Shown here: positions 1-8,425 of the stretch, in pieces
How the letters are laid out: each line of letters begins with the position of its first letter
How positions within the stretch are numbered: the stretch's first letter is position 1
Source: Pachyseris speciosa
Taxonomy: Eukaryota; Cnidaria; Anthozoa; Scleractinia; Pachyseridae
DNA: 64,000 bases
Direction: 5' to 3'
Assembly (NCBI GenBank): GCA_016490735.1
Contig: JAEMWC010000122.1
Span: forward strand, 1,252,001 to 1,316,000
Notes under the pieces: model-generated
What the model was told of the DNA's origin: nothing
Databases searched by the model: none
What the model saw: the letters and a program-made list of their open reading frames with translations, nothing else
Made by a program: the position numbers and the translations under genes

Positions 1-696
1 TTCTTTGAGCGATTGATAGGAACTACGAAACGTTGTCTTAGAAAGGTCCTTGGAAACGCGAGGCTTAACGCGGACGAAATGATAACAGTCTTAACTGAAT
101 TGGAAGCCACCATGAATTCACGTCCCCTGACGTACGAATATGATGAAGTTGGGGCGGAAATGTTGACACCATCGCATCTCATCTATGGACGGCGCTTAAT
201 TAACTTACCAGAGGAGGTACGAGATGACGAGGAAGAAAATGAACGTGGGTTCCTAAAGAGGGTCAGATACCTTGCTAAGTTAAGAATCCATTTCTGGAAT
301 CGGTGGCGCAAAGAGTATTTGGTGGATTTGAGAGAGCATCATCGTGGCAACAAGGAAGGCAAGCATGACAAGGTAAGTGTTGGAGAATTGGTGTTGGTTC
401 ACGAAGACAATGTTAAGAGAAGTAACTGGAAATTGGCGAAGGTGGAGGAGTTGATTGTGGGCAAGGATGGACAGGTAAGAGGTGCCAGACTGAAAGTAAT
501 CACGAAGGGAAAACCTGTTTTTATGAACCGGGCAGTTCAAAAGTTGTTTCCCCTGGAGGTTAGTTGTGTCACGAAGGGAACTCAGGGAAATGTAGGAACC
601 GGGGAAAATGGCAATCAGGGTAGGGTTAGAAATACCCCAAGGCGAGCGGCAGCACTGGATTCGTGTTGGCGTACGCGAGCCATGATTAATCACTAG
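1..696 (+). CDS. pol: BEL/Pao retrotransposon Pol, C-terminal end (partial)
   Basis: This is the tail of a BEL/Pao polyprotein and is already open where the window starts. The visible part has the end of the integrase core (TMNSRPLTY, then LTPSHLIYGR) followed by the DUF5641-type domain typical of BEL/Pao Pol. The latter shows HFWNRWRKEYL near residue 93 and a stretch around VGELVLVHEDNVKRSNWKLA. The integrase would insert the retrotransposon cDNA, and the C-terminal domain probably helps bind DNA. The frame ends at a stop at 694-696 after a basic low-complexity tail and is followed by a purine tract and an LTR, the expected layout. I see no internal stop in the visible part. Upstream protease, RT and most of the integrase lie outside the window. 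Confidence 0.85.
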   Translation, partial: FFERLIGTTKRCLRKVLGNARLNADEMITVLTELEATMNSRPLTYEYDEVGAEMLTPSHLIYGRRLINLPEEVRDDEEENERGFLKRVRYLAKLRIHFWNRWRKEYLVDLREHHRGNKEGKHDKVSVGELVLVHEDNVKRSNWKLAKVEELIVGKDGQVRGARLKVITKGKPVFMNRAVQKLFPLEVSCVTKGTQGNVGTGENGNQGRVRNTPRRAAALDSCWRTRAMINH

Positions 697-767
697 TTGT
701 TTGCTCGGTGTATTTTGTAGCGCGATCGTACTTTTCGGACTTGTGTACTGTGTTTGACCCTGATTGG

Positions 768-779
768 TCAAAGGGGGGA
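768..779 (+). promoter_or_regulatory. Polypurine tract of the BEL/Pao element
   Basis: A purine run (AAAGGGGGGAG) lies directly before the TG that opens the LTR. In LTR retrotransposons such a tract primes plus-strand DNA synthesis. Its place between the pol stop and the LTR supports the reading. Confidence 0.7.
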
Positions 780-1087
780 GTGTGTCTAAGAATAATTATT
801 GTAAATCAATTCGTGTTGACATTAGATTGTATCTTGATTTTGTATTCTGAAACTTAATGGATCTATAGTGTAATTTGATTGACATAAGTGTCAAAATAGT
901 CTACCATTGTATTGGAAAAGATAAATTTGTAAAATCGAAGCTCATGTATCAGTTGATACGAAAGTTCGGAGTTGTTAGAGATTGTGAAATGTAAACAGTA
1001 TATGATGGAGAACGAAATAAAGAATTGTTGAAAGGAGAAAGATACAGTCATCTTATTGAGTCGAACCAGTGCCGGGATTTCCCGAAC
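780..1087 (+). repeat. 3' LTR of the BEL/Pao element
   Basis: The putative LTR of about 308 bp begins TGTGTCTAAG after the polypurine tract and ends near CCCGAACA. An AATAAA signal lies near 1015. The right edge is set by the point at 1089 where sequence shared with the PLE copy at 7,293 begins. The 5' LTR is outside the window, so the length cannot be checked against a partner. Confidence 0.6.
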
Positions 1088-1088
1088 A

Positions 1089-1350
1089 ACGATTTAACGT
1101 TAAATCGTTACCCCCAAAATTAACTATTTCGTAACGCAGGATTTACGTTGTATCCTGTGCGTATTTGTTTGTGGGTGTTTTTTGCTGTTCACACCCTACT
1201 TTGAACGTGCTTTATACTGTAAATGTTTAGTATAAAAGTTGTTCAATTTGTAATCTTGTTAAATCCCTGATGAAGTCTGTCTGATCAGACGAAACCGGTC
1301 GGATAATAAACAAAATTGACAAGATCTGTTGCTGTGTGCTGCTCACTAGT
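1089..1350 (+). mobile_element. Penelope-like element terminal repeat fragment
   Basis: The segment matches, in inverted orientation, the two blocks 7,173-7,293 and 5,907-6,078, so it is the uninterrupted form of the same repeat. It contains a hammerhead motif (1263-1304). Hammerheads in the terminal repeats of Penelope-like elements are established for this class. Homology stops at a T/A-rich TTTTTGTTTAAAAAA string that is repeated at 1386-1402, after which LINE sequence begins. It is probably a truncated copy or a solo repeat. Confidence 0.7.
1263..1304 (+). ncRNA. Hammerhead ribozyme (minimal type I, PLE-type)
   Basis: The conserved core is visible: CTGATGA at 1267-1273, a self-complementary stem II (GTCTG with CAGAC), GAAA at 1291-1294, a very short palindromic stem III (ACCGGT) and GTC at 1298-1300, with predicted cleavage after C1300. 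Stem I is ATCC at 1263-1266 with GGAT at 1301-1304. Tiny stem III hammerheads of this kind are known in Penelope-like elements and are thought to act best as dimers. Activity is inferred. Confidence 0.75.
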
Positions 1351-1404
1351 TTTTGTTTAAAAAATTAAAAAAATTTCAAAAATTGTTTTTGTTTAAAAAA
1401 TGTC

Positions 1405-1782
1405 CGAGTGTGACATTTCTTCAATTGGTGTCAGTTCTAATTCGTCTTGCTGATGAAACCATGCTGCGAAACAGTAAATGTTTCATTTTTTATACAAACA
1501 ATAATGCTCCCCCAAACATCTTGAAACTACTTAATAAAACTTCCAGTATCCATCCATACAAACGGGATCATCCACCTCCGGTAAATGTTTTTCGTCCAAA
1601 GCAGTAGATTAGAAATACAAAAACGCTCTTTTTCGCAATTTGGCGTAACACTTTGGAATGATATACCACGCTGTGTAGGGAACGTAGTTCCCGGCGTGGT
1701 GGTCTATCTCTCATCTGATGGTTAAATGCTCGGAGATATTAGCTGCATAAGCTACTCTAAAAATGCGAGGGTTAATTAAAGT
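1405..1782 (+). pseudogene. LINE (CR1/L2-like) 3' end fragment
   Basis: The reading frame up to about 1607 and, one frame over, up to about 1675 gives the C-terminal end of a LINE ORF2. NNAPPNI, then SSIHPYK, and after a frameshift RLEIQKRSFSQFG and LWNDIP are the conserved tail of such RTs. A 3' UTR of about 110 bp follows with GTGGTGGTCTATCTCTC, which is also present in reverse near 6,320-6,340. The copy ends in a GTAT microsatellite. It is a 5'-truncated dead copy. Confidence 0.65.
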
Positions 1783-1823
1783 ATGTATGTATGTATGTAT
1801 GTCTGTGTGTGTGTATGTATGTG
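1783..1823 (+). repeat. (GTAT)n microsatellite, LINE 3' tail
   Basis: Tandem GTAT units grade into GTGT at the end of the LINE 3' UTR. Short tandem 3' tails instead of poly(A) are typical of CR1/L2-type LINEs. Confidence 0.85.
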
Positions 1824-1982
1824 TAAGAGACCTACCTAAGATCTAGAGAGCATTCAAAAGAAAAATTAACCAACTTCTCTTTAACATTTTGGAAAATAAA
1901 AATGATTATAATAGTGTAAAAAGGTAAGACTACGAGGAGAGATCGTACCACATCATAAAAGGACTCACAATTAGAGAAAGAG

Positions 1983-3218
1983 AACTTCCGACCAGTCACA
2001 GTTCTTCCAGCGATGTCCAAGATCTTTGAACATCTTTTTCATCAACAATTGACAGTTCATTTAGAGAAGATTCTTTATAATTCTATGTTTGGATACAGAA
2101 AATATCATGGGTGCCCGACGAAACTCCTTGCACTCACTGAAAAGTGGAAAAGTAAGGCCTTTGACTGTGTACCAAATGACTTAATTCTAGAAAAACTTAA
2201 ATTCTATGGCTTAGGTGATCATGCGCTATCTCTAATGCGAAGCTATCTCTTTTCTCGCCATCAAAGAGTGAAGCTCGGTACCGCCTTTCCACATGGGAAG
2301 GGGTGATAAGAGGAGTCCCTCAAGGCTCTGTCTTGGGACCTACATTGTTTAATATTTTTATAAATGATTTGGCGTATGCAATAACACAATACAGGATTAT
2401 CAATTATGCGGATGATACAAAGATCCATTGTTCCAATAAAAACGTACGTGCTGTTGAAGACAACCTAAATAGTGATCTTGAGAACACAAGTACATGGTTT
2501 ATTCAAAATGGTATGAAATAAAATCCGGAAACGTACCAGGCTATGGTCCTTGGCAGAACAGAAGCCAAGCTACTCCTTAAATCAGGTAATATTGATGTCA
2601 GAACCACTGAAAATACTAACCTCTTGGGGGTTGCACTCAACAGTAAGCTAAAATTTGACGATCATGTCTCGAGTATTTGCCGCAAAGTGAGTGCTCAAAT
2701 AAACGCCCTTAATAGACTGAAAAACATTTTACCACTTAAAACCAAGGAATTAATCGTTATATCGTTCGTTTATAATACCAAATTTCTATTACTGCAACCA
2801 AGTTTGGCACCATTGCGGAAAAAGAAACACTACAAAAATCGAAAAAGTCAACGAAAGGGCGTTAAGATATGTCTATGATGATAAACATGCATCCTACCAG
2901 CATCTCTTGGAAAGGATAAGACTACCCTCCATGGAATCTCGAAGAATTCAATACATGTTATTAACAATACATAATAGCATATCGAACAAAGCACCACGGG
3001 CAATTAGGAATCTTATTAATTTACGCACATTTAAGTACAACCTCAGGCGCCAAGACTATGGTTTATCTTTACCTAAAGTTAACACTACCAAACATGGTCT
3101 CAAGTCATGGAAATATTTTGCAGCCAAGAAATGGAATGAACTATCAAATGACATTAGAATAAAAGTAGGCACCAATGAAATAGTAAACAGAATTAGATCG
3201 TTAAATTTCGGGGATTAG
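1983..3218 (+). pseudogene. LINE reverse transcriptase, 3' portion (broken)
   Basis: This is a non-LTR retrotransposon ORF2 read in several pieces. RPVTVLP and SKIFEHLF open the RT domain at about 1985-2040. SKAFDCVP (motif A, after an internal deletion) lies near 2155, GVPQGSVLGPTLFNIFIND near 2310 and NYADDTK (motif C, YADD) near 2402. The thumb-like region LLGVALNSKLKFDDHV and a C-terminal WNELSND complete it. A stop and frame change near 2304, a TAA at 2519-2521 and further frame changes near 2870-2900 kill the gene. The 5' part of the LINE is missing. The family looks CR1/L2-like, but the exact clade was not determined. Confidence 0.8.
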
Positions 3219-3465
3219 TAAATTTGGAACATTAGTTTTAATATTATTTTGACTGCGGCGGTAATATTGTAATAATACTTTTAAATAGTTTTAATCAGTA
3301 TTTAATTTGTGATTTTATCTGATGAATTGTGATATTAGCGTTGTTCAATTGTTAGGTTTTCATTAGTTATTAGGTGTAAACTAAAAGCATTAGTTATTAG
3401 GTGTAAACTAAAAGCTAGCTGTAGACTAGCTCTCAGGCTAAGTGTATATCCACGTTAAATAAAGT

Positions 3466-3496
<31 letters not shown>

Positions 3497-3510
3497 CGAT
3501 GATGAAATAG
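3219..3510 (+). repeat. LINE 3' UTR and (ATG)n tail
   Basis: A noncoding A/T-rich 3' UTR holds a short internal duplication (CATTAGTTATTAGGTGTAAA twice, about 3361-3410). It ends in about 13 ATG units at 3466-3505, the tail of the LINE copy whose RT lies just upstream. Confidence 0.7.
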
Positions 3511-4080
3511 CAAAATCTCTGTACTTCATTCTTCTTTCCTCAAACTTGTTCTTTTATCTTTTTTTCCTCGTATTTAGTCCTTACTTCTTATTAGTTCCGT
3601 CCTTATTGTTTTTTTAATTTCTTTCCAATTGTACTGTTAATTTATCCTTTAGTTAATTGTAAGTCTGTCTCGCCTAGAATAGCCTTAGCTACCAGCGGGC
3701 CAGCTAACCCTTTTAGTGTGTGCAGATTAAAAAAAAATGCTGTTTGTGTTTGTGATAGTGCTCGACAGTTAACGTAAACAAGGCATTGTACCTTCTTTAT
3801 GCCTTAAAATTTGAGTTCAGAAAGATTAAACAACTTATCATTAAATACAGTCAAACCAAACTTTGTTGCCATTTTTGTATTTTTAGGAACAGCCGCCTTG
3901 TTTATGGACAAAATTTGCTCCTCGGAACAGAAGCTAAACGGGAAGCCATTTAGTTTTTCTCCATTTTTGCTCAGAGGTGAATAGCACTTGCCATTCACCT
4001 CCGAACTAGCCAATCAGAATGCGCAGAAAGCACTATTCACTTGTATGGTATATTCTAATAGGCAGTTTATTTAGGTGATG
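3511..4080. other. No gene; unassigned repeat-like DNA
   Basis: No credible coding frame is seen. The stretch 3,650-3,715 (CGCCTAGAATAGCCTTAGC region) looks like another LINE 3' UTR. The part 3,760-4,060 has the look of old interspersed repeat but could not be named. Confidence 0.4.
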
Positions 4081-4395
4081 TGGTGAGTGCATGTAGCTGG
4101 TATTGTTGGTGGAGTAACTGTAGGTGGTGTAATTGGTGTAGTTTCTATAGTTCGTGTAGAGTTTCTTTTAGCTGGTGTAGTTGCTGTCACGGTTTGTGTA
4201 GTGGGTGTTGTTGTAGGCTGTTTATGTAATTGGTATAGTTGGTGTTGTCCTTGGTGTATTTATGGTATGTGTAGTGTAGTTGCAGTAGTTGGTGGAGTTC
4301 CTTTAGTTAGAGTAGTTGGTGTTGGTGCCGACAGTTATAATGTTAGTGTCGGTTCCTATACATCCCATTTGACAGTTTATTTTGAGAAATTGTAA
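4081..4395 (+). repeat. G/T-rich low-complexity repeat (GGTGTAGTTG-like)
   Basis: Imperfect short units built on GGTGTAGTTGGTGT run to about 4,330. The 102-codon frame across them is an artefact: its product is almost only V, G, C and W. The following 240 bp to 4,635 hold no gene. Confidence 0.75.
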
Positions 4396-4635
4396 CTTTG
4401 TCTACAAAGCTCCTGAGAGGATATCTATGATAATCGCAGACTTCCCAAGGTCAAAATTCGACTCTGCATCTGTCCTGTATGGGACAGCTTGTGTACATAG
4501 AGAATTGTATGGGAAAGTCACCGATCGTAAAAAAATTGTGTGTTCTCATTTGAAATAAAGTTTTCCTACCTCAAATGTGTCGCGTGCTTGTCTCTTGTGC
4601 CAATTTTGAAGCCATTCTGACGCCGTTTAGTGAAG

Positions 4636-5480
4636 TTATTCGAAATCGTTGTCTCTCCTTCTAAACGAAGGCTTTCGAAGTTCCTTTGATGTATAGTATA
4701 TATAATATATAGTCACTGTAGTGACTGGTGTCGAGTTAGCGTTCGTAGCGTTGGTTCTGGTCAGTAAGTATTGCTTGTAAAAAAGTCGTCGTTGTAATTT
4801 GTTCTTACTGAAAACGTTGTCTAAGTATTTACATTCGCCTGCTATACTATCGCGTGAGTCAGAAACTAGTTGCGCTCGTCTCGTTAAAGTCCGTATTGCC
4901 TTTGCTTTGTGTGAAGTAGGGTTGTAAGATGATTCGTCAAGTAGTCTGTCAGTATGTGTAGGTTTCTTGTGTCGTCCGTAGTCTGTTGTTGTCACGGTTA
5001 ACCAGGCAGTCTAGGAAAGAATTTTACCATTTTCCTCGATCTCCTTGGTAAACTGTATGTGGTCGTTCTCTCTGTTACGGTGTTCGTGAAAATCGTCGAT
5101 CATAGTTCGTTTTTGTGTAGGGCGGTAAAAGCTTCGTCGGCGTAGCTTATCCTGAGAGCGGTAGCGTTCGTTCGTAAGTTGCAAAGGATTGCTCCTCGAT
5201 GTTTTGCATGACGATCTCTGCTGCAACAACAGAAGCTGGTGAGCCCATAGCTGTTCCGTACAACTGTTTTTAGTGTTTGCTGTTGTACTGAAAGCAGGTC
5301 AGACGTACGACAGAGGTTCAGTTAGTCTATTAGTTCGTCTGTAGGTAGTGGCAGTTGTAGCTTGTGGAGTTCTTGATGGCGGTGGTGAACAGTGATTTCA
5401 CATCAAAAGACACTACTTTGTAGTTGTCAGATATTTGTGTTGTCTTGATGTAATGTATAATAAATGAACAGGAGAGTTTT
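4636..5480 (-). pseudogene. Penelope-type reverse transcriptase remnant
   Basis: On the - strand, pieces in different frames match the Penelope RT: VVSFDVKSLFT (motif A) near 5,410, LPLPTDELID near 5,350, a GTAMGSP-like motif near 5,250, YADEAFTAL at the place of the YVDD motif near 5,130, FTKEIEENGKIL near 5,040, and RKPTHTDRLLDESSYNPTSHK-like sequence at 4,980-4,920. The motif C aspartate pair is changed to DE. Several frameshifts and stops separate the pieces, for instance at 5,011. A GIY-YIG endonuclease domain downstream was not recognised. The copy is dead. Confidence 0.75.
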
Positions 5481-5966
5481 ATTAAGTTTAAAACACGAGG
5501 CGCAGCCGAATGTTTTAGGACTTGATAAAACGCGAATTGCGAATTTATTGAACGGCTTTAAAAAACTTTATGTACATCTATCCATGCTTACACTAAAATT
5601 TAGATTCGGGGTTATTTTGGCCTAGAAAATCGGATGTAAATTAGCACACTCGATAAAAATTAATTTCTTTTGTTTTTCCTTCATGAATTATTGATGAGTT
5701 ATTTTTAAGCGTCAATAAAGTTTTCGGTAGACTGTAGTTTGTGTCGTGACTCGTCAGTCAGCGGTTCAGTTCAGTATGGTAGACAGGGTATTTAGACAAT
5801 TGGTAAGTCGGCGAACCACAGAACGAGACTGTGGGTTGCATAGGTGTGCTAGGTTTGTGTAGTTTGGGCAGTCGGTAAAGTTTCGGTGGCTGTGGCACGT
5901 GGCACCTTTTTTAAACAAAAACTAGTGAGCAGTACACAGCAACAGATCTTGTCAACATTGTTTATT

Positions 5967-6008
5967 ATCCGACCAGTTTCGTCTGATCACACAGACTTCA
6001 TCAGGGAT
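5967..6008 (-). ncRNA. Hammerhead ribozyme in the reverse PLE copy
   Basis: On the - strand the motif reads ATCC (6008-6005), CTGATGA (6004-5998), stem II GTCTG/CAGAC, GAAA (5980-5977), a short stem III, GTC (5973-5971) and GGAT (5970-5967). It is the same architecture as the copy at 1263-1304. Loop II differs (TGTGAT against TCTGAT), and stem III reads ACTGGT against ACCGGT, so the core is kept while the loops drift. Confidence 0.75.
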
Positions 6009-6077
6009 TTAACAAGGTTGCAATTTGAACTACTTTTATACTAAACGTTTACAGTATAAAGCACGTTCAAAGTAGGG

Positions 6078-6197
6078 CAGGCACCGCGCAGGGGAAGGGG
6101 CTGGGGGAGGGCTGAATCCCCCCCCCCCCACTTTTCAACAGTACATTGTCTCCAGGACTATTCTTGGTTTTCATTCACGCAAGTAAAAAAATAAAAT

Positions 6198-6233
<36 letters not shown>

Positions 6234-7176
6234 TCACTTCGCCAGAGACCTGGCAGGGACACTACAACAGCTTGCGCCAATTACTGTAGGCCCGTAACTG
6301 CAAATCCCTCCCCCATAACCACATTCTAGTAGAGATAGACCACCACACCGAGCCATTCGATAGATAAAGTCAAGAAATTGAAATATTGTAGAATAGTAAT
6401 AAATAAACAACATGCTCAAGTCTCAGGGCTGTGCGGTATCCCGTACTCGAGTTATTCCGCAAAATCTACCACTCAAAATTATAGAGTTTGGTATGGAAAC
6501 GCCATGTTAGTGTCCCTCTGAGGGGTACAAATATGGCGGCCGGAAACGAGTAAAAACATCTGGAATTTACTTTTGCTATCTCAAAGGCTTTCTTCTCTGT
6601 TTTGAGTTTGCAAACATTCACATAGATGCTTCTCTTGTCATGTTGGCTTTTCAGACCTAAAAATATGAACGGGGAATCGATGTTTTCATGTACTTGACAT
6701 GCTTGTGAGCAGACATGTTTATGTCACACACTGTAATAAAATCTAAAATTCAAATTGCTCTATTTTCAAAACAAAGCAAGCTACCGAGCTGAAAACATGC
6801 TTTCAGATACATTTCTAAAACGTCTTTTACGTGATGAAGCTAAAAATGCAAAAGTCTTTTTAATTTTTAATTTTAGTTTTTTATGACGTCATTTGAAAAC
6901 CAAGAATCGTATGTTGAGTTCAGCTTTGTGGATACGTTACTAATTGCCAGTTATGATTAGCTAAACGAAAAGGTAATTAAATTCTTGTTTTAAAACACTC
7001 TTTTTTGTTGCTGAAAGTATATTTTTAACCACACCATGTTAGTTTAAAATGCATTTCTAACCATTTCAGAGGGCTTTAATTTTAATATTTTCCGGGGAAG
7101 CATGCCCCCGGACCCCCCGAGTTAACTCACGCTAATGCGTTCCCCCCCCATTTGCAGAGTTCCTGCGCGGGCCCTG
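6078..7176. mobile_element. Nested nonautonomous DNA transposon (hAT-like?)
   Basis: The insertion splits the PLE repeat. The flanks TAGGG (6073-6077) and TAGGG (7177-7181) form a 5-bp target duplication: the uninterrupted PLE copy at 1,185-1,205 has one TAGGG (on the opposite strand) at this point. The ends are imperfect terminal inverted repeats: CAGGCACCGCGCAGG at left, and CAGGGCCCGCGCAGG on the other strand at right. An internal inverted pair (ATTCTTGGTTTTCA at about 6,160 and TGAAAACCAAGAAT at about 6,894) lies further in. No transposase is present. CAGG ends and a 5-bp duplication suggest a hAT-type element, but the superfamily is uncertain. Confidence 0.65.
6189..6480 (-). mobile_element. 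LINE 3' end with (TTTA)n tail, nested in the DNA transposon
   Basis: On the - strand, a decayed LINE C-terminus and 3' UTR (GTGGTGGTCTATCTCT, shared with 1,700-1,720) end in about ten TAAA units, seen as TTTA at 6189-6232. It lies inside the DNA transposon, so it is the youngest layer of this nest. No intact frame remains. Confidence 0.5.
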
Positions 7177-7299
7177 TAGGGTGTGAACGGCGAAAAACAC
7201 CCACAAAACATGGAAATACGCACAGGATACAACGTAAATCCTACGTTACAAAATGTCCACTAGTTAATTTTGGGGGTCACGAATTAACGTTAAATCAAC

Positions 7300-7619
7300 C
7301 GTGCTGAAGTTAGCTGCTAATTCACCAGCTGCCAATTCGTCGTTTAGAAGTACGCTGCCAATTCGTTTCCCATCAGGTTTTTAACAAAAAACGTTCTGTT
7401 ATTCAAAGGTTCACACTTTGCTAAGATTTAAAATGTAATTTGCGCACAAGCGCGTTACACAACGCAAAATGCGCAGAGAAAACTCGTGTAGTCAGAAACC
7501 TGTCTTGGGCTTAGTGAGTTTTCAAACAGAGCAATCTATAAGCTAAATACCTGACTTAACAACTCCTCGACCTTTGGTATTTGAAATATCGTTTCGCTTT
7601 CAACCAAATGCTTATACAC
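7300..7619. other. No gene seen
   Basis: Noncoding DNA with a short repeated phrase (GCTGCCAATTCGT type, about 7,328-7,362). Nothing else was recognised. Confidence 0.4.
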
Positions 7620-8060
7620 CGGCTAGTTCATCTCTCGATATCTCAGTCCTGTCTCTTTTCATTCACTGATAATTTCAGGTCCCCCAACATAGTGAATATT
7701 TGGGAATGTGTACGTCGTTATGTCACGTCATCCACTTTTTGACCTTGAATAACTATATCTGTGGCATCCCCACCATGACAAATGACATATGACGTTAAAG
7801 TACCGACAACAGGCATACCATCTCTCGGTAATTCAGTCCGGCTTCCTTAACGCTCCTCTTCCTTATGGACGCCCGAACATCATCAACTTTTAAAACACAG
7901 GAACAGCGTCTTGTCACCAAATCCAGGTTTTGCATTTGAATAACTCTAATTGCAGTATTACCCGCAGTATTATAACGGCGACAAATGATAAATCGTGTCA
8001 AAGTTACGTTAACATATATGCCATCTCTCGATATCAACGCCCCGTGTCTTTGTTTTTGAC
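7620..8060 (+). repeat. Diverged tandem repeat, period about 200 bp
   Basis: The phrase CATCTCTCGATATCTCAG recurs in varied form near 7,630, 7,818 and 8,021. The preceding block GACAAATGACATATGACGTT (7,778) corresponds to GACAAATGATAAATCGTGTC (7,979), giving a spacing of about 200 bp. Two to three old copies are present. The frame on the - strand across them is not convincing as a gene. Confidence 0.5.
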
Positions 8061-8200
8061 ACACATGTAAAGTGGGGGTTCTGGGACAGTTTCACACAAT
8101 AAAATACATATCAAACAAAGCCTCGTTGCTTTGCTCCTCGGCTTTGTTTGATATGTATTTTATTGTGCTTACTGCTCCCAGAACCCCACTTTACATGTGT
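8061..8200. repeat. 140-bp near-perfect palindrome
   Basis: Two arms of about 67 bp (8,061-8,127 and 8,134-8,200) are inverted copies with few differences. They open ACACATGTAAAGTGGGG and close CCCCACTTTACATGTGT, with ACAATAAAATACATATC and its complement inside. It could fold into one long hairpin. It may be a fold-back MITE or a structured end of the adjacent virus-like element. Confidence 0.75.
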
Positions 8201-8313
8201 CTGAAGCAAAACCGGTTTTAACCAGTTTGAACCAGTTCTGCAGCCAAAGCAATGCAATTTGTCCTACCACATCACCCCGATTGAAGAAAAGTGCACACAT
8301 TATATACCCCAAG

Positions 8314-8425
8314 ATGGCAGCAGCACGTGTTGGTGATGACGTGCTTGCCGAGTTTTACGGAAATGACGTGCCGGCGGGGGTAAACCCCGGGGCGGGGGGA
8401 AACCCCAGGCCGCCCACCCAAGCCG
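8314..8425 (+). repeat. Left copy of the 112-bp inverted leader repeat
   Basis: From the ATG at 8314 to about 8425 the sequence is nearly identical to the reverse complement of 25,171-25,060. Homology starts only a few bases before the ATG and ends where the two reading frames diverge. The shared peptide begins MAAARVGDDVLAEFYG. A TATATA-like motif lies just upstream at about 8,300. Confidence 0.85.

Larger units (their letters stand above)
4636..7293 (-). mobile_element. Penelope-like element, reverse orientation, 5' repeat plus RT remnant
   Basis: Read on the - strand, the element starts at about 7,293 with the repeat also seen at 1089-1350. That repeat is interrupted by a nested DNA transposon (6,078-7,176), resumes at 6,077 with its hammerhead, and leads into reverse transcriptase remnants ending at about 4,636. 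The stretch 5,481-5,906 between repeat and RT is noncoding or too decayed to read. The order terminal repeat, hammerhead, RT fits Penelope-like elements. Confidence 0.7.

Noticed and set aside
4087..4395. 102-codon ORF, V/G/C-rich
   Set aside because: It is the translation of a G/T-rich simple repeat.
1089..7293. A single large inverted-repeat transposon bounded by the two PLE repeats
   Set aside because: The interior holds unrelated LINE copies, and each repeat carries its own hammerhead in its own direction, as expected for two separate PLE copies.
8061..8200. Palindrome as the terminal inverted repeat of the Polinton-like element
   Set aside because: Both arms lie at the same end and no copy is seen near 25,521; only the 112-bp leader is shared between the ends.
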